Source: Strigamia acuminata
Lineage: Eukaryota; Arthropoda; Chilopoda; Geophilomorpha; Linotaeniidae
DNA: 64,000 nt
Assembly: GCA_949358305.1 (NCBI GenBank)
Contig: OX442315.1
Span: forward strand, 19,866,427-19,930,426
Reading direction: 5' to 3'
The notes under the pieces are model-generated. The model ran no database searches. It was not told the DNA's origin and saw only the letters and a program-made list of their open reading frames with translations. The position numbers and the translations under genes were made by a program. Position 1 is the first letter of the stretch, and each line of letters opens with the position of its first letter. Below, in pieces: positions 46,001 through 54,315 of the stretch.

Positions 46001-47133
46001 TGTATTTCAGTTGAGAAACTTAGATTTTTTTAATTATTATATTTTGCACAGATTAAAACTAAGATTTTCTTGCATGTTAAATTTGAAAAAATATCCTTTG
46101 GACAGACAAATTTGCTCTATTGAATTATCCAGTTGTAAGACAAATAAATTTTTTTTAAATTTTATTTTAATAACAAAGAAAGTAAAAGGTTTCATACTGT
46201 TTTTGAAATGTAATTCCCTTTTGTTTTTCTTTCTTTTTGTTTTACAATACGTAGTCGCCAAGACGACGAGAGAATTGAAGTTGAATTGGGCAAATAAAAA
46301 TCCCGTGAGGGTCACCGATGGGTTAAAAATGCCGCAATTCGAGTTGACCGGCGTCATACCCACATATTGCGAAGCTAATTCCACCCTGAACAAAATACAA
46401 GGTGTTTATTCAATTAGTTAATTTGACAAGTTTGTAATCCCCATTTTTCTGTTGTGCCGCACACACAGGAGAATACAGTTGTTTACGCGCCGAGTTTGTG
46501 TTAGAGCGCTCTGTGGGGTTTCATCTGGTTCAGAGTTATTTACCGACCACTATGATTGTGATAGTTTCTTGGCTCTCTTTTTGGCTGGACAATCACGCTA
46601 TTCCCGCGAGAGTAACTTTGGGAGTTACCACGCTCTTAACCATTTCATCAGAGAGCACGGGCATTCGATCACATTTGCCCCCCGTTTCATACGTGAAGGC
46701 ACTTGATGTGTGGATGGGAACATGCACCACGTTTGTGTTCGCAGCACTCATTGAGTTTACATTGGTCAATTATTTGTTCCGCAAGAAAGAGACGTCCAAC
46801 ACAAACACCTCAAAGTGTAGTGGTAGCATTCATCGACATTTTCCCACATCCAGAAATTGGCTCGTGGTCAGTATATGCATAATTTTTTTTATTTTTTTAT
46901 TCTTTTTTACAAAAAAGTGAAATAAAATTCGTCTTTAGAGCTCGTCATCTTCAAGTGAAAAATCGAGGAGCTCGTCTGCGCCAAAGAGTGCTGAAATGGA
47001 AATACGATTGGGTACGCCGTCGTATATCAGAAGCAAACTATTGGCCAAAAAAATTGATTGCACTTGCCGAGTTGCCTTTCCCTTGGCCTATTTGTTCTTC
47101 AATATTTTTTATTGGACGTATTATATGATTTAA
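42978..47133 (+). CDS. Cys-loop anion-channel subunit gene 1 (glycine/GluCl-like receptor), exons 2-8
   Basis: A pentameric ligand-gated channel subunit of the neuronal plasma membrane, predicted chloride-selective. Joined exons: 42978-43060, 45404-45471, 45755-45978, 46052-46134, 46255-46401, 46469-46866 and 46939-47133. With the probable signal exon at 21023-21084 the product is 419 residues. Using that numbering, the Cys loop is C153-C167 (13 residues between). A second pair, C212/C227, is typical of GlyR and GluCl subunits. M1 is near 238-262. M2 carries P268-A269-R270, the anion-channel motif, and M4 ends the protein (LAYLFFNIFYWTYYMI). WNIT and DNLT are glycosylation sites. M3-M4 is short and Ser-rich. 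The natural ligand cannot be told; glycine-receptor-like subunits of arthropods are closest from memory. Gene 2 (51525-48780) is its close paralogue, tail to tail. Confidence 0.9.
43760..43865 (-). repeat. 5S-rRNA-like sequence, probably a 5S-derived SINE or pseudogene
   Basis: On the minus strand, CTTAAGCAGCATTGGGTCTG and then GTCAGTACTTGGATGTGTGACC-like bases align along the internal promoter of animal 5S rRNA (box A, intermediate element and box C), followed by a 5S-like 3' part. Matches to the 5' third are weaker. It lies in intron 2 of gene 1, antisense to that gene. Downstream on the minus strand is a unique-looking tail, so a SINE3-type (5S-headed) element is likelier than a gene. Confidence 0.6.
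43889..44167 (+). pseudogene. Unidentified frame, possible stray exon of a receptor ligand-binding domain
   Basis: A 92-residue frame lies inside intron 2 of gene 1. Its second half (FRFPRNFNENDIKKQLTRLS, then NSNVFIVLAHAIN) has the helix-then-buried-strand rhythm of ANF-receptor/periplasmic-binding-type domains. A usable acceptor (TTCCAATTCAG) precedes FPRNF, and a GT follows GEKG. I do not recognise a family member with confidence, and it does not belong to the channel gene. It could be chance. Confidence 0.2.
44462..44616. mobile_element. hAT-type MITE with 8-bp target duplication
   Basis: A GC-rich 155-bp element with ends CAGGGCTGGACTGG and CCAGTCCAGCACTG. ACCATATG is repeated exactly at 44454-44461 and 44617-44624, the 8-bp duplication of hAT elements. 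The body is made of GGCCNCGGGCCAC-like words, unlike its AT-rich surroundings. Short frames across it are spurious. It sits in intron 2 of gene 1. Confidence 0.88.
45131..45160. repeat. (AT)n microsatellite
   Basis: Interrupted AT-repeat tract in intron 2 of gene 1. Confidence 0.8.
45404..45471 (+). CDS. Gene 1 exon 3
   Basis: Sixty-eight bases between TGTACAG and GTGAGC. They encode TPTLVSVEIFLRSFGSINPA plus TM, the first strands of the extracellular domain. Gene 2 has an exon of identical length. Confidence 0.92.
45755..45978 (+). CDS. Gene 1 exon 4
   Basis: A 224-base exon. It encodes DYEVDLYLRQSWVDKRL, the conserved WxPDxxF-equivalent IWKPEVYFPNAK, and the RINPGGYILYMLR strand. The acceptor is CTCGTTAG and the donor GTATAT. 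Confidence 0.95.
46052..46134 (+). CDS. Gene 1 exon 5 (Cys loop)
   Basis: Encodes LKLRFSCMLNLKKYPLDRQI then CSIELSS. This contains both disulfide cysteines of the signature loop and the central P-L-D. Exon length (83) equals that of gene 2. Confidence 0.95.
46255..46401 (+). CDS. Gene 1 exon 6 (loop C part)
   Basis: Encodes AKTTRELKLNW, DGLKMPQFELTGVIPTYCEA and the first cysteine of the second pair. It is four codons longer than its gene 2 counterpart, the difference falling within loop C near the ligand site. Confidence 0.93.
46469..46866 (+). CDS. Gene 1 exon 7 (M1, M2, M3)
   Basis: Starts with EYSCLRAEF (second cysteine of the loop C pair). It then encodes M1, the pore helix M2 with IPARVTLGVTTLLTISSEST, and M3 with VWMGTCTTFVFAALIEFTLV. 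The donor GTCAGT at 46867 is chosen over GTATAT at 46871 because only it keeps frame with exon 8. Confidence 0.95.
46939..47133 (+). CDS. Gene 1 exon 8 (M3-M4 loop and M4, stop)
   Basis: A Ser-rich loop is followed by YIRSKLLAKKID and M4 (VAFPLAYLFFNIFYWTYYM), then TAA at 47131. The acceptor is GTCTTTAG. The fit to gene 2's last exon (KLLAKRID, AYVIFNTIYWTYYMV) confirms it. Confidence 0.93.
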   Translation, partial: SSSSSSEKSRSSSAPKSAEMEIRLGTPSYIRSKLLAKKIDCTCRVAFPLAYLFFNIFYWTYYMI

Positions 47134-48779
47134 ATGATGAAATAGTGAATGGAATATTGAGCAGTTTCTAGTGTTTGCTGTTGACATTGATACGATATGA
47201 TGAAAGTTACAAGATCCTTAGAAAAATAGTTGCTAATTGAAGCACTGCAAATTGGAAATTAATGTGCAATTAAATTCTGTAATTTAGCTTTGCATTTACG
47301 GAATTATGTATTTGTTTTTTAAGTTGATTACTTTTCATTTTGCTGTTTTAATTGTATTATTTATTGCATCTGGTTAGCTTTAGGTTGAATTGATCAACTA
47401 CAATTTTAATATTCGAGTTATGGAATTGATTATGAATTGTACGAACCGGCAGAAAGTGAATATCAAATTAAGTTATGCGATGCTATGTTTTCTTTTTTTT
47501 TCTTTTAGAAAATATTTTTAATAAAAAAATTAATATAAAGTAACTTTTTTTGAGCATCTCGGTTATTAGAAAAATGCAAATTAAGAGTTTGATGCGTTAG
47601 AAGTATACGGTAGTTGCATTATTTTGAATTTAATTTTGGAATTGATTTGGCAGTTTTTTCCAGGAAATTAATCTTTTAGATCTTTTAGATCTTCAGATTT
47701 TCAATTATTTTTTAAAACTTTGGATAAAAGTTAAACAGAAACTTTTGGTGTAATTACAAATGTTATTTCCTGTAGCAACAATTTCATTTTTTTGTATTTG
47801 TTTTGCAGTAAAGATTTTTTCTTTAAAATTGCAACAACAAAAAAATTGCTTTTTTTTCTGGGAAAATTGGGTTGATATAATAGATCACAACACTTTTCTT
47901 CGAAATGATCAGTTTTGTTTTTACAAAAATAAAGAAAGAATACACGGTTTAAAACTTTTATGTTAGTTTAGTATGAAATAAATGAAAGGCTGTATCGAGT
48001 TTGCAAAAGTTGATAACAATTTCTAACATTTTGATGAGCTACTGTACCGTATATTTGAAAAATTTTGTACACAAATTTTATCTTTAAGTCGTATTCTTTT
48101 CCTTAGCTACGTAAATTGATAAGATAAGAAAGTTGACACCTGGAAACTGAATTTTTAAAATTTGGTGCATTATGCAGGAAATGGGTTCTTGACATTTTCT
48201 GTCTCTCGGGAGGCTTTATTTGGAGATTTTAGTCGGTTTGCACACTTCAATGAACCTCTTTGGATTGGTATGATAAACTTTGCAGTGGCTATCTCTTTCA
48301 AGTATTAGAAATTCTCGTGTGTCCGATCTGATTACATCCTTAATCTTATTTGTCAAAACTTTACAAGCAAATTCATAAAATCAATAGACTTTATGGATCT
48401 GATATGTGACGCTCAGATGTATGAAATAATGATAACGCTATGTGTTTTCCGTGAAAATAAATTTACAAATAAAGGCAATTAAACTTGAAAATATTTCGTA
48501 TGATTTTTAATATCCACATTAAACTTCTACATTTTAATAATTAAATTCTTTAATTAAATAAAGGCTATGAAATATGAAAGATATATAATTGTATCATGTT
48601 TATATAACAATTGAGCCGCAAGTCATTATTTACAAAGATGTTTAAACATTTGGCAAAATAGTTTAAAACGAGTCATAATAAAAACTAAAATACCTATTAT
48701 AAATTTATGGTAAGTTGATTTCTGCGAGATGATAACATTTTTTCTCGGTCAACGAGAAAGGCACTTGATGGGACTTCTT
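47134..48779. other. Tail-to-tail intergenic region, 3' UTRs of both channel genes
   Basis: AT-rich, with no coding support. AATAAA-like signals exist on both strands (for example about 47520 plus, about 48214 minus), but the real polyadenylation sites cannot be chosen. The two transcripts could overlap. Confidence 0.6.
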
Positions 48780-48992
48780 TTACACCATGTAATAAGTCCA
48801 GTAAATAGTATTGAATATGACGTAAGCAATTGGAAATGCAGCACGACATGTTCGATCTATTCGCTTAGCGAGAAGTTTATTTCGAGCAGAAGGAACAGTT
48901 CTTCGGTCTGGGGGCCTGTAAGAGACGCTACTTGATTGGCAGTCCGAGAATTGGATGTCTCTTGTCTTGTCTGGACTTGGAGAATTGCTTGT
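48780..48992 (-). CDS. Gene 2 exon 8 (M3-M4 loop and M4, stop)
   Basis: Follows ACAATTCAG. It encodes TSNSPSPDKTRDIQ, ARNKLLAKRID, and M4 AAFPIAYVIFNTIYWTYYMV before TAA. It starts on a codon boundary, as required by exon 7. It has no long ATG frame of its own and was found through homology with gene 1. Confidence 0.92.
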   Translation of the reverse strand, partial: TSNSPSPDKTRDIQFSDCQSSSVSYRPPDRRTVPSARNKLLAKRIDRTCRAAFPIAYVIFNTIYWTYYMV

Positions 48993-51525
48993 CTGAATTG
49001 TAAAAGACCAAACATAAATAAATGAAACGAAAATCTGCTTAGGATTTAGTATTAATTTGCAATTCTTTATTTTTATTATTATCTTAAGCGTTTGAACTAT
49101 TAAAAAAAAGGCGGTTGTTATTCCTTTCTAAACTGTACAGTTTTAATTAAGTGATTTGATACGGCAAAAGTAATGTCTTTAAGGGGTTTTGACATCACCG
49201 TTTTTCTTCTCACCGGTAGTTCTTTTACTGCCGTATATATATATATATGTAAAACTCTAAAACCATTTCAGTACCGGTATACACAAAATTTTTTAATATA
49301 CCGCTAGGTTAAATTTGACTCTGAAATAGTTGATGCTAGCAGACAACAAAAAAAAAGATTACCGGTACCGGTACGAGATAAAGTGAGATCAAATCGAGAG
49401 TGGCGTATGATTGTTACGCTTGAACATGGAGTCGCTAGGCGCATTCATAGTCATTTAAACTTGGTAAAATTTTATATTTAGACAGGTTTAAAAACATAAA
49501 CAAGTTTAAATGACTTTATGAATGCGCCTACTGTCACTGTTGTAAACATAGTTTTCTCACTATACTTAAACAACTATTCATTTCACGTACATTTTGATAG
49601 CATACTGCACTCTCACAATAACGGCTACTACGTTCGCACCAAGCTCGAATATTGTTTTTTTTATATATACGTATAAAAACTTTATAAATTTATAAAAATG
49701 ATTTTGAGCATTTTAGGATGCTTTTAATTTTTCAGCCACAAAAATGTTGATGCCATCATCCCTTAAGAACGACATTACTTTTGCTAGCAAAGTAACGTCG
49801 TAACCGCTACATTAGCCTATTAAACAGAGTAACGCGATACTTAAGTCGCTACAGTACGGTAATCGACGCCAACACTGATGCACTTACTACGAGACGTTTC
49901 TTGTGCATTTGAGCAGTTGTTTCTGCAAGACTGGAGTTACGGTGATCGTCATTATTTCGAGGCGAGTTAAATTCCTTTCTGCGGAACAAGTAATTGACGA
50001 CTGTGAACTCGATGAGTGCTGCGAACACGAAGGTTGTGCATGTCCCCATCCACACATCGAGTGCTTTCACATACGACACGGGAGGTAAATTCGAACGAAT
50101 TCCGGTACTCTCGGAAGAAATTGTGAGAAGTGTTGTTACTCCAAGGGTGACACGTGCCGGGATAGCATCGATATCCAGCCAGAAGGAAACCCACGAGATA
50201 ATAACGATTAAAGTAGTTGGTAAGTAACTTTGCACTAAATGGTATCCTACCGATCGTTCCAACACAAATTTGGCTCGAAGACAACTGTATTCGCCTGGAA
50301 ATAATGAAAAAACACTAGAGTTTATTAGTTAATAGACATTAAAACATGAGTGCGAGCACCAATGCTGAATGTCTCGATGCAATCGGTCGGTACTATTTCT
50401 TGCAATTCAAATTGAGGCAACTTCAAGCCGTCGATAATTTTAACGGGTTTCTCAGGCGACCATGTTAATAGCAATTCTCTAGTGGTCTTGGTGACTATAG
50501 TAAAGACGATGGAGAATTGAGAGTTCATTAAGCTCATCACGTTACAATTTTCGCTCGAATAGGTCACAACAGCAAGAAGTAACTTACAACTAGATAATTC
50601 AATCGAACAAACTTGTCTATCTAGCGGATACTTTGCCAAGTCCATCATACATGAGAAAGTCAACTTTAATCTTAAAATAGAGTTAAGAAAAACTAAGAAA
50701 AAATGTTATGGACTTATGGTTAATAAAAAATAAGTAGAAAAACAAATATAAATAGAGGAAAGAATAAATTATACGATGATAATAAAAAAGACTTTAAAAA
50801 ACAAATCACCTAAGCATGTAGAGAATATTGCCTCCTGGGTTGATTCGTAATAACAAGTTTGGCACTGTGACTATTTGAAAAGCAGCTTCTTTGGCGTTTG
50901 GGAAAAATACTTCTGGTTTCCATATCATTTGTACTAATTTAGGGTCGTTCAAGTCTAATTCGTGGGTAAGATTAACCAAGCTTAATCTTTCATCCACCCA
51001 AGATTGCCTGAGATACAGATCCACTTCGTAGTCCTGAAGAAGACAAACGTACTTCAGGTTGCTAAGATTCTTTTGTGGTGCATTAAGCGCTATAATTAAT
51101 TACGCACTTCGTATTTTAACTTTAATTTAAATTGTTGTGTTCATTAATTTTTTTTGTGTGCACAATTTCTTTAGAAATAGAGTACTTACCATCGTTTCTG
51201 GATTGATTGATCCAAAACTACGTAGAAACATTTCAATGGAGACTGTTGTAGGAATTCCTAAGAAAACTCGGTTCAGTTCATAAATAAAGTAGTTTTTCCG
51301 CCGCTTTGCATGCTTGCCAATGTTTGCCAATGAAATTATATAGAATTATGGAGTACGAAGAGCAAACAGCGGCCAATATTTGTTACTATTCGTCTTTCAA
51401 AGGATAAAAAAAAAAGATGTTTAATACAAACTCAACTACCAAGGTTGTGTGTTGGTGTTGCACGTCGATCATGTGTCTTCAGAAGACCATCCAGTATTTC
51501 TAGTGCATCACTTGTATTGTTCCAA
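48780..51525 (-). CDS. Cys-loop anion-channel subunit gene 2 (glycine/GluCl-like receptor), exons 2-8
   Basis: Paralogue of gene 1 with the same function prediction. Joined exons, in reading order: 51525-51440, 51257-51190, 51033-50810, 50670-50588, 50494-50360, 50294-49888 and 48992-48780 (stop TAA). All junction phases match gene 1. The product has the Cys loop (FSCMMDLAKYPLDRQVC) and the second Cys pair. M1-M3 are almost identical to gene 1, including the IPARV pore motif, and M4 ends IYWTYYMV. The first exon (signal peptide) was not found; it must end two bases into a codon and lies above 51525, beyond or around the copia insertion. The M3-M4 loop (FNSPRNNDDHRNSS and on) is the most diverged part. 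Confidence 0.9.
49233..49249. repeat. (TA)n microsatellite
   Basis: Short TA run in intron 7 of gene 2. Confidence 0.8.
49436..49530. mobile_element. 95-bp palindromic MITE in gene 2 intron
   Basis: Arms of about 28 bp begin TAGGCGCATTCATAGTCATT and end with the complement. Related ends occur at 58123-58284. Confidence 0.75.
49888..50294 (-). CDS. Gene 2 exon 7 (M1, M2, M3)
   Basis: Encodes EYSCLRAKFVLERSVGYHLV, M1, the IPARVTLGVTTLLTISSEST pore helix and M3 (VFAALIEFTVV), then the start of the cytoplasmic loop. It ends CGTCTCGTA before GTAAGT; reading past this donor gives a false extension. Confidence 0.95.
50360..50494 (-). CDS. Gene 2 exon 6 (loop C part)
   Basis: Encodes TKTTRELLLTW, DGLKLPQFELQEIVPTDCIE and FSI, then one base of a Gly codon before GTGCTC. 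It is twelve bases shorter than gene 1. Confidence 0.9.
50588..50670 (-). CDS. Gene 2 exon 5 (Cys loop)
   Basis: Encodes LKLTFSCMMDLAKYPLDRQV then CSIELSS between TTTTAAG and GTAAGT. Confidence 0.95.
50810..51033 (-). CDS. Gene 2 exon 4
   Basis: A 224-base exon. It encodes DYEVDLYLRQSWVDERL, IWKPEVFFPNAKEA and RINPGGNILYMLR, the same length and phase as gene 1. Confidence 0.95.
51190..51257 (-). CDS. Gene 2 exon 3
   Basis: Sixty-eight bases encoding IPTTVSIEMFLRSFGSINPE plus TM. The acceptor is TTTTCTTAG and the donor GTAAGT. Confidence 0.92.
51440..51525 (-). CDS. Gene 2 exon 2
   Basis: Follows a T-rich tract and TTTAG. It encodes WNNTSDALEILDGLLKTHDR, RATPTHNL and ends in G before GTAGTT. 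It aligns residue for residue with gene 1 exon 2 and was recognised by that comparison. Confidence 0.85.
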
Positions 51526-52372
51526 CTAAAAAAAAAAAAGTGAAAATTTATTCATGAAATAAGAAGTCAAGTAATGATGATATGATTTAATTTCCTCTGA
51601 CATTTGGGCCAAACTCGAATCTAATTAAGTATGCATTAAAGCGACTTCGTATGCAATTACTAGTGGCTGATCTGTATTCTGTACGCTCAGCATTTTTTTT
51701 CGAGATTTTTTTTATAGTCTGATTCTGATGGATATATATACTATAAATAGTGATAGGTACACGTTATTTATGTTATGGCATAAGTTGATTTACGAGTCAG
51801 TTTTTAACGTTATGCATATTGGAAAGCGTGTAGAGATAAGAAATCTAAATAAGCGAAGTGATTGAATTTACTTTTTGCTGCAGCTCTGTTTTCGCATTAG
51901 AAAAGAAATAAAAAAAAATGGCAATCGATATAAAAATGCATATAAAGTGCCGCTGCTGGAACAAAGCGATATGCTCTTTTTGTTGCCAAAGCTCTTGTTT
52001 GCATTGTAAGGGCAGAAACAAACAAAATTTTTTTTTTTTTAAGATTGAAGATAATGGATTATTTTCTTTCCAACGTCATGCGATTGACATCACTATGTCA
52101 TTAGTAGGCTAAAAAAACCCGGAAGACAAATCCAGACGACTGGAAAGCCAACAACATGTCTCCTGACAGGTGCACTGACGCTGACCACTGCACTAGCCAA
52201 GACTACACATCACAGAAAGAAAGTTCTTAACAACATGCGGAGTGCAATGGAAAGCTTCTTTTGGAGTAAAGATTAAACATTCAATGTTTGTAAAGATAAG
52301 CTGCGTGTAAAATTTGTAAAATTTCTTTGGAAATAAATCGGTAATAAAAATAGCTTAAACAAGTTACATGGT
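51526..52372. other. Non-coding DNA, probable first intron of gene 2
   Basis: No exon or repeat identified. A signal-peptide exon with the right phase was looked for on the minus strand and not found. Confidence 0.5.
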
Positions 52373-52377
52373 GAACT

Positions 52378-52576
52378 TGTGGATCAAATATAGCTCGGTT
52401 TGATTTCTAATCAATATATTCCCGCAATTTATTCCGCTGTTATTACATTCTCTCATTTAGTGTTACGCCATTACAAGAGTGGTAACCAGGGTAACCAAAA
52501 AACGCTTATTCAATAATATCAGGACAATTTAATTAACAACACAACATTTTTGTTTCTTTTAAACTATATTCTCACA
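52378..52576 (-). repeat. 3' LTR of copia element B
   Basis: Direct repeat with 56199-56396 with scattered substitutions and a small indel. A purine tract (AAAGAGGGATT on the minus strand) abuts it at 52577-52589. Confidence 0.9.
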
Positions 52577-52631
52577 AATCCCTCTTTCGTTTTTAAGAAA
52601 CAAAAACCGCTAAATCCCCAACCTCATTTAA

Positions 52632-53248
52632 CTAATCCTTGACGTCAATCTTCAGTGCCTTGGCGAAATTTCTTAACTTCTCGCCCGAAACTGTCTTTGT
52701 CAAAGGATCTGCTAGCATGCCACTTGTTGGAACAAAATTCATCCTCATGTTTCTCAACTCGACTTCGTCTTTAATAAACATATATTTTCTAAGAATATGC
52801 TTGGTCCTTTCACTCTGGTAAATCTCTTCCGAAAAAATTATGGCCGCCTTACTGTCACAGTAGATGTCTAGTCCGACTTGCACCCGCTCTAACTTCAGCT
52901 CCGAAACCAAACCTCACAGCCATTTTAATTCCTTCAGGCCTTCAGATAAAGCCACGATCTCGGCTTCACAGGTTGACATGGTAACTAGCTGTTGCTTCTG
53001 CGCTTTCCTACTGATCAGTGACCCACCGTACGTCACTACATATCCGGTGTACGACTTCGCGCCGATTTCTGCGCTCCAACTTGCGTCTGTTGTCAATTCC
53101 AGTGGTCCTCGAACTTTGTCAAAAAATATCCCATAATGCGCGGTCCCTTTAATGTATTGTAAAACTCGTCTCGCTGCATTCAGATGCATTTCGGTGGGAT
53201 TCTTGCAATATGATGACAAATTGCTTACTGCATAGGCTAAATCTGGCA
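52632..53248 (-). pseudogene. Copia B: RT C-terminus and RNase H
   Basis: Continues the RT frame after element C. It reads PDLAYAVSNLSSYCKNPTEM, then YIKGTAHYGIFFDK, the DASWSAEIGAKSYTGY and QKQQLVTMSTCEAEIVALSE motifs of copia RNase H. One in-frame TGA follows LKWL at 52911-52913, where copia proteins usually have Arg, consistent with CGA to TGA decay. The C-terminal part (VGLDIYCDSKAAI, ADPLTK) then runs to a stop at 52632. Confidence 0.88.
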
Positions 53249-53253
53249 GAGTC

Positions 53254-53446
53254 TGTTGTTATGTAGCTGAGAAGCGCGAATGTTACATGACAACGATTGG
53301 AGAGAACTGATTTTATTTAGATAAACATGGGTTTTATATACCCAAAATACGGTGACGTTTCCGGTCAGTTTGACCAATGGCATCGCACGGGCCATACAAG
53401 ATGGCGAGAATGATTACAATGCGGGAATGTTTGAATAATTCCAACA
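53254..53446 (-). repeat. 3' LTR of TRIM C
   Basis: Direct repeat with 54105-54310. Lacks a 13-bp segment present in the other copy near 54210. Confidence 0.9.
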
Positions 53447-53830
53447 CACCCACTCAAACCTTTACGCTTTGTTCGTGGATTCCATCGATTTTCAATTGTC
53501 TTTGTCGTTATTTTCGTCCAATACGACCGGATCAGTTCTGTAGACTTTTTCGGATCGTTTCGTTGGACGTTTGGGTGCGTGGGACACGACATCTGCGACT
53601 TTGGGTACGATTTCGGGATCTTTCTCCTCGTTTTCGGACTCTTCGGTTTTCGTTATGTCGAATTTTGGTCTCGATCCATTTTCGTGCACAACATGCGGCT
53701 TTCAGCTGCAGCTTCCATCCACGGTAATCTATATCGTTCCACTTCTCCACTCTTGCATGATCGGCCATTTGTTTCGATTTATTTCGATTTTCCAGGCTTC
53801 GATTTAACAAGATCTTAGTTACATGGACCC

Positions 53831-54040
53831 TGCATGATCGGCCATCGGCTTCGATTTAACAAGATCATAGTTACATGGACCCTGCATGATCGGCCATCGG
53901 CTTCGATTTAACAAGATCTTAGTTACATGGACCCTGCATGATCGGCCATCGGCTTCGATTTAACAAGATCTTAGTTACATGGACCCTGCATGATCGGCCA
54001 TCGTTTTCGATTTATTTCGATTTTCCAGGCTTCGATTTAA
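53831..54040. repeat. 52-bp tandem repeat in TRIM C
   Basis: TGCATGATCGGCCATC starts at 53831, 53883, 53935 and 53987, exactly 52 bp apart. A diverged first unit is near 53755. Each unit also carries GGCTTCGATTTAACAAGATC. No spacer diversity is present. Confidence 0.92.
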
Positions 54041-54073
54041 CAATGTGAAAAAAAGCGATTGCGATTATTAACT

Positions 54074-54104
54074 AGCGCAGTGGAAGCGTGCTGGGCCCAT
54101 AACC
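54074..54104 (-). promoter_or_regulatory. Primer binding site of TRIM C: about 30 nt of initiator-Met tRNA
   Basis: The plus strand just before the LTR reads GCGCAGTGGAAGCGTGCTGG and then GCCCATAACC. From memory this is identical to the D-arm through anticodon-arm part of animal initiator tRNA-Met. Drosophila copia uses the same internal site through a cleaved tRNA half, but its match is about 15 nt. No 3' tRNA half follows, so this is not a tRNA gene. Confidence 0.85.
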
Positions 54105-54310
54105 TGTTGTTATGTAGCTGAGAAGCGCGAATGTTACATGACAACGATTGGAGAGAACTGATTTTATTTAGATAAACATGGGTTTTATATACCCAAAATA
54201 CATGGAAACGTCACATGGACGTTTCCGGTCAGTTTGACCAATGGCATCGCACGGGCCATACAAGATGGCGGGAATGATTACAATGCGGGAATGTTTGAAT
54301 AATTCCAACA
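54105..54310 (-). repeat. 5' LTR of TRIM C
   Basis: Partner of 53254-53446. The GAGTC duplication follows at 54311-54315. Confidence 0.9.
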
Positions 54311-54315
54311 GAGTC

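Larger units (their letters stand above)
53254..54310 (-). mobile_element. TRIM element C (short non-coding LTR retrotransposon) inside copia B
   Basis: LTRs of 193 bp (53254-53446) and 206 bp (54105-54310) begin TGTTGTTATG and end TTCCAACA. They differ mainly by a 13-bp block. GAGTC is duplicated at 53249-53253 and 54311-54315, and the copia RT frame resumes exactly. The 658-bp interior has no retroelement protein, so it is a terminal-repeat retrotransposon in miniature. Its primer site is the copia type (internal initiator-Met tRNA). Copia-like machinery presumably mobilised it. Confidence 0.88.

Noticed and set aside
49849-49887. Read-through extension of gene 2 exon 7 to a stop at 49849
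   Set aside because: A strong GTAAGT donor lies at 49887, the phase matches exon 8 at 48992, and gene 1 splices at the equivalent place; the extension would also delete M4.
53831-54040. CRISPR-like array
   Set aside because: The 52-bp units abut with no variable spacers, lie inside an LTR element of an animal genome, and are a tandem repeat.
54074-54104. Initiator tRNA-Met gene
   Set aside because: Only the D-arm to anticodon-arm part is present. It stops exactly at the LTR edge, as a primer binding site does, and no T arm or acceptor 3' strand follows.
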